Origin: Marvinbryantia sp.
GTDB lineage: Bacteria > Bacillota > Clostridia > Lachnospirales > Lachnospiraceae
NCBI GenBank assembly: GCA_016297895.1
Contig: JAEDFS010000081.1
Location: 1-6,087, forward strand
DNA: 6,087 bases
Reading direction: 5' to 3'
Of the stretch, positions 5,108 to 6,087 are shown piece by piece. The position numbers and the translations under genes are program-made. The stretch's first letter is position 1. Every line of letters begins with the position of its first letter. A model generated the notes under the pieces. That model did not search any database and was not told the DNA's origin. It saw only the letters and a program-made list of their open reading frames with translations.

Positions 5108-6087
5108 ATGAAGAAAAGACTGGAAAAACTGCTGTTAATGGGAATTTTGACAGTATCGATCGTGACATCAGGAGTGACCGGCTTTGCAGAAGAAGAAAAT
5201 GCAAAACTGCAGACAGAGGTTACTGAGAAAGAGACACAGGCAGCGGTTCCTGCACAGGCAGAGACGCAGGCTCCCACAGAAGCACAGACCCAGGCTCCAA
5301 CGGAGGCAGAGACGCAGGCCCCCACAGAAGCACAGACCCAGGCTCCAACGGAAGCAGAGACACAGGCCCCCACGGAAGCAGAGACGCAGGCCCCCACGGA
5401 AGCACAGACGCAGCCGTCTACGGAAGCAGAGACGCAGGCTCCCACGGAAGCAGAGACGCAGACTCCTACCGAAGCGGAAACGCAGGCTCCAACGGAAGCG
5501 CAGACGCAGACTCCAACGGAAGCAGAGACGCAGACTCCTGCGGAAACGGAGGCTGAGACTCCTGCTCAGTCCGAGCCGTCAGGCGGGACTATGGAAGAAT
5601 CACTGGGGGAAGCAGTGGAAATTATTGATAATTCCATTGATGAAGAAAAGCTTCAGAAGATACAGCAGGAAGTCAGAAAACGGGAAGAGGAAGCTGCAAA
5701 AGAGCGGGAAGAAGAGGCAAAGCGGCTTTATGAACTGCAGATCGGTGAGAGTGTGATCGATTTTTACGCATATCCGGCGGGAAATATCACGGAAAACACC
5801 AATAAGATCTATGATTATCTGACAAAAGAAATGGGTCTGAACCATGCGGCTGCCTGCGGAGTACTGGCCAATATCCAGTGTGAATCCAATTTTGCTACGA
5901 CTGCTGTGGGGGACGGCGGAACCAGTTACGGACTTTGTCAGTGGCATCTGGGACGTTTTTCTCAGCTCGTTAACTGGTGTAAAGCCAATGGACTGAATTA
6001 TCATCTGGTGGATGGTCAGTTAAGTTATCTGCGGCATGAACTGGAGACGGGATATGCAAATGTTTATCAGTATATCAGCAGTGTGCC
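5108..6087 (+). CDS. Exported lysozyme-like peptidoglycan hydrolase with octapeptide repeats (3' end outside window)
   Basis: This frame stays open to the window edge: 326 codons are visible and the last codon is cut. The start is ATG 5108; an in-frame TGA at 5099-5101 rules out an earlier one. Residues 1-27 are a signal peptide (MKKRLEK, a hydrophobic core, then GFA before EEE). Residues 51-146 are 12 tandem octapeptides A(E/Q)TQ(A/T)PTE, probably an extended wall-spanning spacer. Residues 178-210 are a Glu/Lys/Arg-rich helix or short coiled coil. From about 225 on, the sequence resembles the phage tail-tip lysozyme family (Phage_lysozyme2): NKIYDYLTKEMGLNHAAACG, then NIQCESNF with probable catalytic E259, VGDGGTSYGLCQWH (267-280) and DGQLSYLRHEL (302-311). 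Four Cys (250, 258, 277, 291) lie in this domain. It probably cleaves peptidoglycan outside the cell. It has its own promoter and appears unrelated to the glycan operon. C-terminal domains may follow beyond the edge. Confidence 0.88.
   Translation, partial: MKKRLEKLLLMGILTVSIVTSGVTGFAEEENAKLQTEVTEKETQAAVPAQAETQAPTEAQTQAPTEAETQAPTEAQTQAPTEAETQAPTEAETQAPTEAQTQPSTEAETQAPTEAETQTPTEAETQAPTEAQTQTPTEAETQTPAETEAETPAQSEPSGGTMEESLGEAVEIIDNSIDEEKLQKIQQEVRKREEEAAKEREEEAKRLYELQIGESVIDFYAYPAGNITENTNKIYDYLTKEMGLNHAAACGVLANIQCESNFATTAVGDGGTSYGLCQWHLGRFSQLVNWCKANGLNYHLVDGQLSYLRHELETGYANVYQYISSV
5258..5545 (+). repeat. 12 x 24-bp in-frame tandem repeat
   Basis: Twelve imperfect 24-bp units encode A(E/Q)TQ(A/T)PTE; unit seven reads AQTQPSTE and the last AETQTPAE. 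Early units alternate between Glu and Gln at the second position, while later units do so less regularly. Differences are mostly silent or conservative (CCC/CCA/CCT, ACA/ACG), which implies selection on the peptide. Because the period is a multiple of three, other frames on both strands also stay open across it. Confidence 0.95.

Noticed and set aside
5098..5226. 42-codon frame from ATG 5098, at the foot of the leader hairpin
   Set aside because: Its peptide has no signal or domain, and it overlaps the signal-peptide region of the real gene in another frame. It is kept only as a possible competitor start.
5071..5445. 124-aa minus-strand frame with a repeated GACVSASV pattern
   Set aside because: It is the antisense image of the same tandem repeat, with no ribosome binding site evidence and no known domain.
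5258..5545. CRISPR array
   Set aside because: The units are contiguous without spacers and encode an in-frame peptide repeat.
5184..5756. 190-aa + strand frame rich in Arg and Gln
   Set aside because: It is a shadow of the 24-bp repeat tract, which stays open in other frames because the period is a multiple of three. The overlapping frame from 5108 has a signal peptide and a recognisable enzyme domain.

Overview
The window looks like part of a chromosome from a gut- or rumen-type Firmicute, most likely a Lachnospiraceae/Clostridia member. The basis is moderate GC, strong AAGGAG-type ribosome binding sites, a tRNA without encoded CCA, a GH5 enzyme of the Bacillus/Clostridium endoglucanase type, and a GH3 beta-glucosidase with the swapped domain order known from Butyrivibrio fibrisolvens and Ruminococcus albus. 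The genus cannot be fixed from the sequence alone.

Layout. Positions 1-24 are the 3' end of a tRNA. A perfect inverted repeat with A- and T-runs (22-65) follows at once and should act as a terminator, possibly in both directions. A sigma-A-like promoter (121-149) then leads into a tight three-gene glycan operon, all on the + strand. Its genes are a secreted GH5 endoglucanase with a CBM2-like C-terminal domain (177-1565), a cytoplasmic alpha/beta-hydrolase esterase (1567-2460) and a cytoplasmic, domain-permuted GH3 beta-glucosidase (2481-4997). The gaps between them are 1 and 20 nt, and each gene has its own Shine-Dalgarno sequence. A second promoter (5004-5032) then drives a separate gene that runs off the right edge (5108 onward). 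That gene encodes an exported protein with a signal peptide, 12 tandem copies of an octapeptide A(E/Q)TQ(A/T)PTE, a charged helical segment and a phage tail-tip-lysozyme-type domain.

How the genes fit together. The GH5 enzyme would cut beta-1,4-glucan (or a related mixed or substituted glucan) outside the cell. Imported oligosaccharides could then be deacylated by the esterase and cut to monosaccharides by the GH3 enzyme in the cytoplasm. No transporter or regulator lies in the window. The lysozyme-like gene appears to be an independent cell-wall remodelling unit.

I did not find a clearly new biological system. The most unusual feature is the 5' leader of the lysozyme-like gene: the only good Shine-Dalgarno sequence is 44 nt from the start codon, and a perfect 9-bp hairpin sits exactly between them.
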